The notes below the pieces were generated by a model, which worked only from the letters and a program-made list of their open reading frames with translations, had not been told where the DNA came from and made no database searches. From the NCBI GenBank assembly GCA_910574185.1, contig CAJSZQ010000002.1:62001-126000 (forward strand): DNA of 64,000 nucleotides. Reading direction: 5' to 3'. Source of the stretch: Lachnospiraceae bacterium (GTDB lineage Bacteria; Bacillota; Clostridia; Lachnospirales; Lachnospiraceae). Of this stretch, positions 35,027 through 44,315 are shown one piece after another; the first letter of the stretch is position 1; each line of letters starts with the position of its first letter. Both the position numbers and the translations under genes were made by a program.

Positions 35027-35785
35027 ATGGTTAAAGTATTGATGCATGGATGTAACGGGAAGATGGGACAGGTTATCAGCCGGATGGTTGCTGAGACTGA
35101 GGAGATGGAGCTTGTTGCGGGCGTAGATCGGTTTCTGGGACGGGAGAATCCTTACCCGGTGTTTGAGAATCTGGAAAAGTGCGACGTACCGGTGGATGTT
35201 GTGATTGATTTTTCTAATGCGTCGGCTGTGGATGGACTTCTTGACGGTTGTCTGAAGAAGAAGCTTCCTGTTGTGCTCTGTACCACAGGATTAAGCCCGG
35301 AACAGATTGAAAGGGTAAAGGAAGTGTCAGGGGTGATTCCGGTGCTTCGCTCTGCAAATATGTCTCTGGGCGTGAATCTGCTTCTGAGACTTCTTAAGGA
35401 TGCGGCAAAGGTATTGGCGCCCGCCGGCTTTGATATGGAGATTGTGGAAAAGCATCACAACCAAAAGGTAGACGCCCCCAGCGGAACCGCCATCGCTATG
35501 GCGGATTCTATGAATGAGGCGCTGCATGGGGAATACACTTATAATTATGACAGGAGCAGCGTGAGAAAAAAGAGAGAGCAGAAAGAAATTGGTATTGTGG
35601 CAGTTCGCGGGGGGAATATTGTAGGAGAACACGAGGTTATCTTTGCCGGTGAGGACGAGGTGATTGAATTTAAGCATACCGCATATTCCAAGGCAGTCTT
35701 TGCAAAGGGCGCTGTGGCTGCGGCAGGATTTCTTGCAGGGAAGAAACCGGGATTGTACGATATGTCAGATGTAATTGTTTTGTAA
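35027..35785 (+). CDS. dapB: 4-hydroxy-tetrahydrodipicolinate reductase
   Basis: Start set at 35027 (MVKVLMHGCNGKMGQVI) behind ACAGGAGAAAAGAAAAG; the frame is open upstream to 34883 but lacks family similarity there. 252 residues, with the Rossmann loop HGCNGKMG, VVIDFSNASAV, the catalytic EKHHNQKVDAPSGTA and GEHEVIFAGEDEVIE. Second step after DapA. The 195-base dapA-dapB spacer contains GTGGATTTCACTT, a 13-mer also present in foldback elements B and C. Confidence 0.96.
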   Translation: MVKVLMHGCNGKMGQVISRMVAETEEMELVAGVDRFLGRENPYPVFENLEKCDVPVDVVIDFSNASAVDGLLDGCLKKKLPVVLCTTGLSPEQIERVKEVSGVIPVLRSANMSLGVNLLLRLLKDAAKVLAPAGFDMEIVEKHHNQKVDAPSGTAIAMADSMNEALHGEYTYNYDRSSVRKKREQKEIGIVAVRGGNIVGEHEVIFAGEDEVIEFKHTAYSKAVFAKGAVAAAGFLAGKKPGLYDMSDVIVL

Positions 35786-35881
35786 TTTTTCCAGATAATC
35801 CCAATCATGGAAACGTATATATTTTTGGAAAATGTGTATATTACAGGGTACAAGAATATACATGAAAGGGAGATATGAAAT

Positions 35882-36217
35882 ATGAAACAGTTAAAGAAAT
35901 TAATGGTTATGATATTATGCGTGGGAGTGCTTGGCGGTCTTACTGCCTGTGGAAACAGCGACGACGCAGATAATGGAGCTGTGAATAATGAAACGACCGA
36001 CAATGCTGGAGGAACCGGAACAAATGGCGACAATATGAATGGAGCTACGAACGGAACCGATGGAACGGTTAATAAAAATGATACTGTGGGCGGAGCTCTT
36101 GAAGAGGGCGCGGACGATGTGGGCGACGCAGTGCGCGACGGTGTTGACGATATAGAAGACGGATTGGATGGAAACGATAATCGCAATACAAATAAGAACA
36201 CAGATAATAATCGCTAG
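35882..36217 (+). CDS. Small lipoprotein rich in N, D, G and T
   Basis: 111 residues. A basic start and hydrophobic segment lead to the lipobox LTAC at residues 19-22, so the mature protein would begin at Cys22 attached to lipid. The remainder is hydrophilic and repetitive (DNGAVNNETTDN, NGTDGTVNKND, EDGLDGNDNRN), strongly acidic, without a recognised domain. Ribosome binding site AAAGGGAGATAT. Probably a flexible surface lipoprotein; function unknown. Confidence 0.75.
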   Translation: MKQLKKLMVMILCVGVLGGLTACGNSDDADNGAVNNETTDNAGGTGTNGDNMNGATNGTDGTVNKNDTVGGALEEGADDVGDAVRDGVDDIEDGLDGNDNRNTNKNTDNNR

Positions 36218-36302
36218 AGCGTATTCTAAAATTGATGTCATTTCAGAATATTGGGAATAAATTTACAGATGCACTCTGGGGCATCGTTGACCTTTTATGG
36301 GG

Positions 36303-36321
36303 CGGAGGATATAATCCTCCG
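36303..36321. terminator. Hairpin 3' of the lipoprotein gene
   Basis: CGGAGGAT (36303-36310) and ATCCTCCG (36314-36321), followed by TCTTCCTTT. Probable intrinsic terminator. Confidence 0.55.
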
Positions 36322-36397
36322 TCTTCCTTTGATACATGCGATTAAAATTCGAGAATATGGGAAGTATGTTTTTGTTTCTATAGGAAAAGGAGAATAT

Positions 36398-37189
36398 ATG
36401 AGATTCAGACCTTGTATTGATATACATAACGGGAAAGTAAAGCAGATTATAGGAGGAAGTCTCAGGGATGAGGGCAATCAGGCGCAGGAAAATTTTATTT
36501 CCAGGTATGACAGCACATTCTATGCCAGAAAGTATAGAGAAGACGGACTTGACGGAGGCCATGTTATTATGCTGAACGCTCCGGATTCTTCCTATTATGA
36601 GGCGACAAAAAATGCGGCTTTGGAAGCTCTTGGCGCGTATCCGGGAGGAATGCAGATTGGCGGAGGAATTACGGCTGAAAATGCGTCTGAGTATTTGAAG
36701 GCGGGGGCAAGCCATGTGATTGTTACTTCTTACGCGTTCTGCGTCGGGCGAATCCACTGGGAGAATATCAGGAGACTCTGCGAGGCTGTAGGAAGAGAAC
36801 ATGTGGTGTTGGATTTAAGCTGCAGGAGTAAAGAAGATGGTTTCTTTTATGTAGTAACCGATAGATGGCAGAAGTTTACAGATGTAAAACTAGAGATTCC
36901 TGTGCTGGAAAAGCTGGGTGAGTTTTGCGATGAATTTCTGGTGCATGGTGTGGATGTGGAAGGAAAGGCTTCCGGAATTATGGGAGATTTAGTGCAGATT
37001 TTGAAGACGTATAGAGGCAGAAAAATCACTTATGCGGGAGGAATTGGTTCTATAGAGCATTTAAAGGAATTTCAGAAACTATCGGAGGGGAAGCTGGACT
37101 TTACGATAGGAAGCGCTTTGGATTTGTTTGGAGGGAGGATTCCTTATGAGCATGTACTGAAATTTACGGACAAGCCAGATGCCTTTTGA
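36398..37189 (+). CDS. hisA: HisA-type isomerase, eukaryotic subfamily
   Basis: Start set at 36398 behind TAGGAAAAGGAGAATAT. 263 residues: MRFRPCIDIHNGKVKQIIGG, DGLDGGHVIMLNAP, GGMQIGGGITAENASEYL, VVLDLSCRSKEDGFFYVVTD, ITYAGGIGSIEHL. This order is that of the eukaryotic-type phosphoribosylformimino-AICAR ribotide isomerase (fungal His6-like), not the usual bacterial HisA. It would catalyse the fourth step of histidine synthesis. No other his gene is in the window, so it is outside any his operon here. Confidence 0.85.
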   Translation: MRFRPCIDIHNGKVKQIIGGSLRDEGNQAQENFISRYDSTFYARKYREDGLDGGHVIMLNAPDSSYYEATKNAALEALGAYPGGMQIGGGITAENASEYLKAGASHVIVTSYAFCVGRIHWENIRRLCEAVGREHVVLDLSCRSKEDGFFYVVTDRWQKFTDVKLEIPVLEKLGEFCDEFLVHGVDVEGKASGIMGDLVQILKTYRGRKITYAGGIGSIEHLKEFQKLSEGKLDFTIGSALDLFGGRIPYEHVLKFTDKPDAF

Positions 37190-37261
37190 AGAGTAACCAT
37201 TAAGAACCATAAATGTAACAGACAATTCAACCCATAAACAAAAGTTTTCGTAAGGGAAAGA

Positions 37262-37290
37262 TTGAATTGCCCGCAATATAGTGTTAAAAT
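37262..37290 (+). promoter_or_regulatory. secA promoter
   Basis: TTGAAT (37262-37267), 17-base spacer, TAAAAT (37285-37290), 42 bases before the secA start. Confidence 0.6.
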
Positions 37291-37332
37291 GGGATTTATA
37301 TTGTGAGAAAAAATATTAAGGAGTTATAGAAT

Positions 37333-39897
37333 ATGGGCCTATTACAGAAATTGTTCGGAACACACAGTGAGAATGAATTGAAGCGGATTTATCCGATTGT
37401 AGACCAGATTGAAGCGCTGGAGCCAGAGATACAGAGCCTGTCTGATCCTGCGCTGCAGGACAAGACCAGGGAATTTAAGGAGCGTTATGCAAAAGGAGAG
37501 ACGTTGGATTCGCTGCTTCCGGAGGCTTTTGCTGTAGTAAGAGAGGCGTCGGTGCGGACCATTGGGCTCCGACATTTTCGGGTACAGCTCATCGGTGGTA
37601 TTATTTTGCATCAGGGGCGAATTGCGGAGATGAAGACCGGTGAAGGAAAGACACTGGTGTCGACACTTCCAGCATATTTGAATGCTCTGACCGGAGAGGG
37701 CGTACATATCGTTACGGTTAATGATTACCTGGCGAAGCGTGACGCTGAATGGATGGGGCAGATTCACGAATTTTTAGGATTAAAAGTAGGCGTTGTCTTA
37801 AATAGTATGGATAAGAATGAACGAAGGGAAGCCTATAACTGTGATATTACCTATGTGACTAATAATGAACTGGGATTTGATTATCTGCGGGATAACATGG
37901 TGATTTATAAAGAGCGGCTGGTGCAGCGGGGACTGAAATTTGCAGTTATCGATGAGGTGGACTCCGTACTGATTGACGAGGCAAGAACTCCTCTGATTAT
38001 TTCCGGACAGAGCGGTAAATCAACCAAGCTTTATGAGGCCTGTGATATTTTAGCCAGACAGCTTCAAAAGGGTGAGGCCAGCGGTGAATTTTCTAAGATG
38101 AATGCTATTATGGGCGAGGAGATTGAGGAGACCGGAGACTTTATTGTTAATGAGAAGGAAAAGAATGTGAATCTGACAGAGGACGGTGTGAAAAAGGTGG
38201 AGAAGTTCTTCCATCTGGAGAATCTGGCCGATCCGGAGAATCTGGAGGTTCAGCATAACATTATACTGGCTCTGCGCGCCCACAATCTAATGTTCCGGGA
38301 TCAGGATTATGTGGTGAAGGATGAAGAGGTTCTGATTGTTGATGAATTTACCGGACGTATTATGCCTGGGCGTCGATATTCCGACGGTCTTCATCAGGCA
38401 ATCGAGGCGAAGGAGCATGTGAAGGTTAAGCGGGAGAGCAAGACTCTTGCAACCATTACTTTCCAGAATTTATTTAATAAATTTGAGAAAAAGAGCGGTA
38501 TGACTGGTACGGCTCTGACTGAGGAGAAGGAATTTCGAGAGATTTACGGTATGGATGTTATCGAGATTCCAACGAATGTTCCGGTGATTCGTAAGGATTT
38601 GGATGACGCGGTATATAAGACCCAGAAGGAGAAATACCATGCGGTCTGTGACGAGGTAGAAAAGGCGCATGCTAAGGGACAACCGGTACTGGTGGGTACG
38701 ATTACCATCGAGGTATCTGAACTTTTAAGCGGAATGTTAAAACGCCGGGGAATCAAGCATAATGTGCTAAATGCTAAATTTCATGAAATGGAGGCGGAGA
38801 TTGTTGCCGGTGCAGGTCAGCATGGGGCGGTAACAATCGCGACCAATATGGCGGGTCGTGGTACGGATATTAAGCTGGACGATGAGGCGAAAGCGGCTGG
38901 CGGCCTTAAGATTATCGGAACAGAGCGTCATGAGTCCAGACGTATTGATAATCAGCTTCGGGGACGTTCCGGACGACAGGGAGACCCAGGGGAGTCCAGA
39001 TTTTACATCTCACTGGAGGATGATTTGATGCGTCTGTTTGGCTCCGAACGTCTGATGAGCGTGTTCAATACCTTAGGCGTAGAGGACGGAGAACAGATTG
39101 AGCATAAGATGCTTTCCAGCGCTATTGAGAAGGCGCAGGAGAAGATTGAGAATAACAACTTTGGAATCCGTAAGAATCTGCTGGAATATGACCAGGTTAT
39201 GAACGAACAGCGGGAGATTATTTATGAAGAGAGACGTCGGGTATTAGACGGCGAGAATATGAGAGATTCTATCATTCATATGATAACCGAGTTCATAGAA
39301 AATGTAGTAGACAGGAATATTTCTGCAGACGCGGAGCCGGAAGACTGGGATTTGACAGGATTTAATGCAAATATGCGGGCGACAGTTCCCATGGAGCCAG
39401 TAATCATCGAAGATGTACGGAAGATGGACCAGAAGCAGTTAAAGCATCTGCTGAAAGAGCGGGCAGTGAAGCTGTATGAGCAGAAGGAAGCAGAATTTCC
39501 GGAGCCAGAGCATATTCGTGAGATTGAGCGCGTGATTCTTTTGAGAGTTATTGATAATAAATGGATGGATCATATAGATGATATGGATCAGCTTCGACAG
39601 GGAATCGGACTGCAGGCTTATGGTCACAGAGATCCGAAAGTAGAGTATAAGATGATTGGTTACGACATGTTTGATGAGATGACCAAGGGGATTACTGCAG
39701 ATACCATCCGTATGCTGTATCATGTGAAGATTGAGCAGAAGGTAGAGCGCGAGGAGGTTGCCAAGGTAACGGGAACCAATAAGGATGAGTCCGCTGTGCG
39801 GGCGCCGAAGAAGCGGGAGAATAAGAAGATTTATCCCAACGACCCATGTCCATGCGGAAGCGGCAAGAAGTATAAGCAGTGCTGCGGACGTAAGTAA
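37333..39897 (+). CDS. secA: Preprotein translocase ATPase SecA
   Basis: An 854-residue motor of the Sec pathway. Walker A MKTGEGKT near 103, [48 protein letters not shown], and the helical scaffold domain. The C-terminus is the zinc motif [17 protein letters not shown], binding SecB or ribosomes. Ribosome binding site AAGGAGTTATAGAAT. Full length. Confidence 0.97.
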   Translation: MGLLQKLFGTHSENELKRIYPIVDQIEALEPEIQSLSDPALQDKTREFKERYAKGETLDSLLPEAFAVVREASVRTIGLRHFRVQLIGGIILHQGRIAEMKTGEGKTLVSTLPAYLNALTGEGVHIVTVNDYLAKRDAEWMGQIHEFLGLKVGVVLNSMDKNERREAYNCDITYVTNNELGFDYLRDNMVIYKERLVQRGLKFAVIDEVDSVLIDEARTPLIISGQSGKSTKLYEACDILARQLQKGEASGEFSKMNAIMGEEIEETGDFIVNEKEKNVNLTEDGVKKVEKFFHLENLADPENLEVQHNIILALRAHNLMFRDQDYVVKDEEVLIVDEFTGRIMPGRRYSDGLHQAIEAKEHVKVKRESKTLATITFQNLFNKFEKKSGMTGTALTEEKEFREIYGMDVIEIPTNVPVIRKDLDDAVYKTQKEKYHAVCDEVEKAHAKGQPVLVGTITIEVSELLSGMLKRRGIKHNVLNAKFHEMEAEIVAGAGQHGAVTIATNMAGRGTDIKLDDEAKAAGGLKIIGTERHESRRIDNQLRGRSGRQGDPGESRFYISLEDDLMRLFGSERLMSVFNTLGVEDGEQIEHKMLSSAIEKAQEKIENNNFGIRKNLLEYDQVMNEQREIIYEERRRVLDGENMRDSIIHMITEFIENVVDRNISADAEPEDWDLTGFNANMRATVPMEPVIIEDVRKMDQKQLKHLLKERAVKLYEQKEAEFPEPEHIREIERVILLRVIDNKWMDHIDDMDQLRQGIGLQAYGHRDPKVEYKMIGYDMFDEMTKGITADTIRMLYHVKIEQKVEREEVAKVTGTNKDESAVRAPKKRENKKIYPNDPCPCGSGKKYKQCCGRK

Positions 39898-40229
39898 CAG
39901 CGATAATCGGCCTTCGCGGTAGGATTGGTTTCAGGGCAGAGGCAAACAGCATCCCCTCTTACACAAAGCATTAGAGGGGCGCTTTTAACGGAAGTGAAAT
40001 CCACTGCTTACTTACAGAACCTGCCACTGGCAGCTTCTTCCAGATGCATGGCAATGCAGACTTAGGCGCGAAGGCATTCCTGAGCGTCTTAGTCGTAGTC
40101 AGCAGTTAGTTCACTGGAGTGCTGCCCGGCTTTGCGTAAGAGGGGATGCTGTTTGCCTCTGTCCTGAAACCAATCCCCGTTTCACAGGCTGACAGATAGA
40201 AGAAAGAATATGGAGAAAGAGGTGATAGC
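39898..40229. other. 332-base gap between secA and prfB
   Basis: Mostly occupied by foldback element B (39922-40176), leaving 53 bases before prfB with no obvious separate promoter. Nothing else seen. Confidence 0.6.
39922..40176 (+). repeat. Foldback element B (variable-stem family)
   Basis: A 48-base arm (39922-39969) matches the complement of 40129-40176 with two differences. Core in + orientation: GGGGCGCTTTTAACGGAAG, TGAAATCCACTGCTTAC, GCAGACTTAGGCGCGAAGGC, GAGCGTCTTAGTCG, GCAGTTAGTTCACTGGAG. At 255 bp it is the longest copy, with an extra stem near 40020-40065. Confidence 0.85.
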
Positions 40230-41343
40230 GTGGTTGAACTGGATCAGTACAAAGGAAATTTAAGTGCTTATGAGACGCCTCTCGCTGAAATGAGGGATTC
40301 ACTTTGACATCCCTGTAAAGGAGCAGAGGATTGAAGAGTTGGAGCGCAGGATGGAAGAGCCCGGATTCTGGGATGAGCCGGAAAAGTCTCAGGAGATTAT
40401 GAAAGAATTAAAGGGGCTCAAAGCTCAGGTGGATACCATTCGGGGTCTGTATACCAGTTATGAGGATATCGGGCTGTTGATTGAAATGGCGTATGAGGAA
40501 GAGGATGCGTCCATTCTGCCGGAGATTGAAGAAGAGTTGGCGGCATTTGAGGAAGCCTATGAGACTCTTCGGATTCAGACCCTGTTGTCAGGGGAATATG
40601 ATAAATATAATGCAATTGTAACGCTTCACGCAGGAGCCGGCGGAACTGAGTCCTGTGACTGGGCGGCTATGCTGTACCGGATGTACAGCAGATTTGCCGA
40701 GAGAAGGGGATTCGGTTTTCAGATGTTGGATTATCTGGAAGGGGATATTGCAGGAATCAAGGCGGTGACTTTTGAAGTCAGCGGCGAGAATGCTTACGGA
40801 TACTTTAAATCCGAAAAGGGCGTTCATCGGCTGGTACGGATATCGCCCTTTAATTCGGCGGGAAAACGACAGACTTCCTTTGCTTCCTGCGATGTGATAC
40901 CAGACATTGAGGACGATGTAGATATTGAGATTGCAGAGGATGAGCTGAAAATTGATACTTACCGGGCCAGCGGCGCAGGGGGTCAGCATGTCAACAAAAC
41001 GTCCTCGGCAATTCGGATTACTCATCTTCCTACCGGTATTGTGGTGCAGTGTCAGAATGAAAGGTCTCAGCACCATAACCGGGATAAGGCCATGCAGATG
41101 CTGAAGGCTAAACTGACTCTGCTGAAAGAGCAGGAGCAGGCAGAGAAGGTGTCAGATATCCGGGGAGAGATTAAGGAGATTGGTTTCGGGAATCAGATTC
41201 GTTCCTATGTAATGCACCCTTACACGATGGTAAAGGATCATCGCACCGGGGCGGAAAGCAGTAACGTAAATGCGGTGATGGATGGGGCGTTGGAATCATT
41301 TATCAATGCATATCTATGTCAGGGGAAGTTGTCTGGAGCGTAG
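40230..41343 (+). CDS. prfB: Peptide chain release factor 2, programmed frameshift
   Basis: GTG start at 40230 behind AGAGGTGATAGC. The first frame reads to an in-frame TGA at 40305-40307 after CTT; a +1 shift to GAC continues into the long frame (IPVKEQRIEELERRMEEPGF). RF2 features follow: the tripeptide region INSIDE GGTESCDWAAMLYRMYSRFA neighbourhood, the GGQ motif in RASGAGGQHVNKTSSAIRI, and SQHHNRDKAM. RF2 releases at UGA and UAA; the shift lets RF2 levels control its own synthesis. Annotation pipelines would otherwise start it too late, at 40339. Confidence 0.95.
40302..40308 (+). other. prfB programmed +1 frameshift site
   Basis: CTTTGAC slippery stop. An internal Shine-Dalgarno-like GAGGG (40292-40295) precedes it, but the spacing to CTT is longer than in the classic E. 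coli arrangement. Confidence 0.9.
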
Positions 41344-41417
41344 GATTTTTGCGGATTACTGGTTAAAATAGTAGCGTGAATCAGGACTGAAAAGGATAAG
41401 AAAGGACAGAAAGAACG

Positions 41418-42638
41418 ATGGTAAAAATAGCGGTGCTTGGATATGGAACGGTGGGCTCAGGAGTTGTGGAGGTTATTCGTACCAATCAGGATATAATTAA
41501 TCAGAGAGTCGGGGAAGAGCTGGCAGTGAAATATGTTCTGGATCTGCGGGATTTCCCTGGGGACCCGGTACAGGATATCATCACACATGACTTTGAGGAT
41601 GTGATAAATGATGAGGAAGTGAAAGTAATCGTAGAGGTAATGGGCGGTATCGAACCTGCATATACCTTTGTAAAGAGAAGCCTTGAGGCAGGGAAAAGTG
41701 TGGCAACGTCCAACAAGGCGTTGGTTGCGAAGCATGGAGCCGAGCTTCTTGAGATTGCGAAGGCGCGGAATGTAAACTTCCTTTTTGAAGCCAGCGTAGG
41801 CGGGGGGATTCCGATTCTGCGTCCTTTGCATTCTTCGTTGACCGGGGATGTAATCGAAGAGATTGTGGGAATACTGAATGGTACGACGAACTATATGATG
41901 ACCAAGATGTTCTATGAGGGAGCCGGATATGACGAGGTGCTAAAAGAGGCGCAGGATAACGGCTTTGCAGAGCGCAATCCGGAAGCGGATGTGGAAGGGC
42001 ATGACGCCTGCCGTAAGATTGCGATTCTGTCTTCTATTATTTCCGGTAAGCAGGTGGATTTTGAGGAGATTTACTGTGAAGGAATTACAAAGATTACAGT
42101 AGAGGATATGCAGTATGCCAAGGCTATGGGGAAGACGATTAAGCTTCTTGCAGCATGTAAGAGAGAGGGAGATTCCCTGAGCGCTATGGTATGTCCCTGT
42201 CTGTTAAGTCAGGAGCATCCGTTATTTAGCGTGAACGGCGTGTTTAATTCCGTATTTGTCCATGGAAATATGTTAGGAGACGCCATGTTCTATGGAAGCG
42301 GCGCAGGGAAACTGCCGACAGCAAGCGCGGTCGTAGGAGATGTAGTAGAGGCGGCAAAGCATCTGCAGTGTAATCTGGGAAATGGATGGAGCAGAGAGAA
42401 GCTTGTGCTTAAGAAATCAGATGAAGTTTCCCATCGATTCTTTGTAAGAATGAGGGGCGATAAGGAAGCCCTTCAAGAGAAGCTGGCAGAAGATTTTGGA
42501 ATGCTGCAGTATGTGTCTGTTTCAGGGATTTCCGGGGAATTTGGATTTGTGACAGAATGCATGCCGGAGGGGGCTTATCAGGAGAAAGCTTCCGGGTATG
42601 GAGAAAAAGTTATCAGTATGATACGTGTGAAGGAATAG
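41418..42638 (+). CDS. hom: Homoserine dehydrogenase
   Basis: A 406-residue enzyme: Rossmann GYGTVGSGVVEVI at the N-terminus, VMGGIEPAYTFVKRSLEAGK, SNKALVAKHG, the catalytic region EASVGGGIPILRPL, GILNGTTNYMMTKM and a C-terminal ACT-like domain (HRFFVRMRGDKEALQEKLAE). Converts aspartate semialdehyde to homoserine. Foldback element C follows within 10 bases, then a probable homoserine kinase, then lysC: a threonine/lysine-branch cluster. Confidence 0.96.
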   Translation: MVKIAVLGYGTVGSGVVEVIRTNQDIINQRVGEELAVKYVLDLRDFPGDPVQDIITHDFEDVINDEEVKVIVEVMGGIEPAYTFVKRSLEAGKSVATSNKALVAKHGAELLEIAKARNVNFLFEASVGGGIPILRPLHSSLTGDVIEEIVGILNGTTNYMMTKMFYEGAGYDEVLKEAQDNGFAERNPEADVEGHDACRKIAILSSIISGKQVDFEEIYCEGITKITVEDMQYAKAMGKTIKLLAACKREGDSLSAMVCPCLLSQEHPLFSVNGVFNSVFVHGNMLGDAMFYGSGAGKLPTASAVVGDVVEAAKHLQCNLGNGWSREKLVLKKSDEVSHRFFVRMRGDKEALQEKLAEDFGMLQYVSVSGISGEFGFVTECMPEGAYQEKASGYGEKVISMIRVKE

Positions 42639-42647
42639 AGTTTTGTA

Positions 42648-42879
42648 CCCATGCGCCCCAGACTACTCTGAGATAGGCGCTGTCAGTGTCTTTTCTTACA
42701 CAGAGCTGGGCAACGCTTCAGTGAACTAACTGCCAACTTCGGCTAAGGTGTTCAGGAGAGCCTGAACACCTAAGTCTCCGTAGGTAGTGGATTTCACTTC
42801 CGCTAAGGGCGCCCTGTTAGGCTCTGCGTAAGAAAAGACACTGACAGCGCCTATCTCAGAGTAGTCCGGGGCGCATGGG
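42648..42879 (-). repeat. Foldback element C (variable-stem family, 59-bp stem)
   Basis: A 59-base arm (42648-42706) matches the complement of 42821-42879 with two differences, both G-U in minus-strand RNA. The minus-strand core reads GCGGAAGTGAAATCCACTAC, GACTTAGGTGTTCAGG, GAACACCTTAGCCG, GGCAGTTAGTTCACTG, closely matching element B. Confidence 0.88.
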
Positions 42880-43040
42880 GAGAGAGACTTTTGAAAGGAA
42901 GTTGCGAGTTGTGTGGTCGCCAGGAGAAGTTCTTTTTCAGGGTTCCAGTTGTACTGTTATTATGTTAGTCTGTAGTGTACGGGGAGGAAGACTTTTGAAA
43001 GGGAACTGCGAGTTGTGTGAACGCAGGAGATGTTCTTATT
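42877..43040 (+). repeat. Direct duplication of a ~60-bp leader segment
   Basis: Copy 1 (42877-42936) and copy 2 (42981-43040) share GACTTTTGAAAGG, GCGAGTTGTGTG, CAGGAGA and GTTCTT at an offset of about 104 bases. Copy 1 starts exactly where element C ends; copy 2 leads into the next gene. Confidence 0.75.
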
Positions 43041-43062
43041 TGCGGGAAGGGATGAGAATGGT

Positions 43063-44265
43063 ATGAAATATGTGATTTTGTTAAGCGACGGTATGGCGGG
43101 GAAGCCTTTGGAGGAGTTGCGGGGACGGACTACGTTGGAGGCGGCCAGGACGCCGGTGATGGATGCTTTGGCTGAGAGAGCAGAGATTGGGATGGCTTCT
43201 ATGGTGCCGGAAGGGATGGCGCCGGGAAGCGATACGGCGAATTTGTCGGTGTTGGGATATGATCCGAAGATTTATTATACGGGGCGCTCTCCGCTGGAGG
43301 CATTAAGTATTGGCGTGGATATGGCGGATACGGATGTGTCTTATCGGTGTAATATTGTAACTCTTTCGGAGGATGAAGGAGCTTATGAGGAACAGAGGAT
43401 TCTGGACCACAGCTCTGGGGAAATCAGTACAGAGGATGCTGCGGTTCTGATTGATGCAGTGAAGAAAGAGCTTTCTAGAGAAGGTTACGAGTTCCATGCG
43501 GGAACCAGCTACCGGCATCTCCTGATTTGGAAACAGGGTGAGGTGATGGAACTGACGCCGCCTCATGATGTTTTGACGGAGCGGGTTGGAGCTTATCTGC
43601 CGGAACATCCTGTGTTTCGTGAAATGATGGAAAAGAGCTACGAAATTCTAAAGAATCATCCGATTAATGTGGAGCGGAAGAAGTGGGGAAAAAATCCAGC
43701 CAATTCTTTATGGTTCTGGGGCGCCGGAACAAGGCCTGCGCTTACTTCGTTTCAGGAGAAGACCGGAAAGAAAGGCGTGATGATTTCTGCGGTGGATTTG
43801 CTGAAGGGAATTGCTGTAGGAGCAGGTATGGATAACATTTCCGTAAATGGCGCTAACGGTGGGCTTCATACCAACTATGAGGGTAAGGCAGACGCAGCGA
43901 TGAAAGCGCTGCTGGAAGACGGTTATGATTTTGCGTATATTCATGTGGAGGCTCCCGACGAGATGGGACACCAGGGCGTAATGCAGGATAAGATTACGGC
44001 CATTGAACATGTGGATGGGCGGGTATTGAAACGTATTGTAGAGGCGTTTGACGCATCGAATGAAGATTACCGGATTATGGTATTACCGGACCATCCTACG
44101 CCGATATGTGTGCGGACTCATACAGGAGAGCCGGTGCCGTATCTTCTTTATGATAGTAGAACCAAACAGGATGGAATTCATATATATAATGAGAAAGAAG
44201 CTGCAAAAAGCAGGCATGTCTGGAAAGACGGATACCGTCTGATTACTCATTTATTCGAGGGCTAA
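43063..44265 (+). CDS. ApgM-like phosphoglycerate mutase homologue, proposed homoserine kinase
   Basis: Start set at 43063 (MKYVILLSDGMAGKPLEEL). 400 residues of the alkaline-phosphatase-like, cofactor-independent phosphoglycerate mutase superfamily, archaeal type: metal-site Asp in LLSDGM, MAPGSDTANLSVLGYDP, HVEAPDEMGHQG and LPDHPTPICVRTHTGEPVP. The subfamily TIGR02535 is named proposed homoserine kinase. Position between hom and lysC, with no thrB of the GHMP type in view, favours homoserine kinase over a glycolytic role. Glycolytic mutase remains possible. Confidence 0.8.
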   Translation: MKYVILLSDGMAGKPLEELRGRTTLEAARTPVMDALAERAEIGMASMVPEGMAPGSDTANLSVLGYDPKIYYTGRSPLEALSIGVDMADTDVSYRCNIVTLSEDEGAYEEQRILDHSSGEISTEDAAVLIDAVKKELSREGYEFHAGTSYRHLLIWKQGEVMELTPPHDVLTERVGAYLPEHPVFREMMEKSYEILKNHPINVERKKWGKNPANSLWFWGAGTRPALTSFQEKTGKKGVMISAVDLLKGIAVGAGMDNISVNGANGGLHTNYEGKADAAMKALLEDGYDFAYIHVEAPDEMGHQGVMQDKITAIEHVDGRVLKRIVEAFDASNEDYRIMVLPDHPTPICVRTHTGEPVPYLLYDSRTKQDGIHIYNEKEAAKSRHVWKDGYRLITHLFEG

Positions 44266-44315
44266 TGGCCGGATGAGGCAGACTGCGGCTTATAAAAATG
44301 CATTTGGAGGGCACT

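Larger units (their letters stand above)
42639..43062. other. 424-base gap: element C plus a duplicated leader
   Basis: No gene supported. Holds foldback element C (42648-42879) and two ~60-base direct repeats (42877-42936 and 42981-43040) before the next start. Confidence 0.7.

Noticed and set aside
35545..36201. Minus-strand S/P/T-rich 218-codon frame over dapB and the lipoprotein
   Set aside because: Antisense shadow of a repetitive coding region, no ribosome binding site.
40339..41343. prfB starting at the ATG at 40339
   Set aside because: The upstream GTG frame with CTTTGAC is the known RF2 programmed frameshift and has a proper ribosome binding site.
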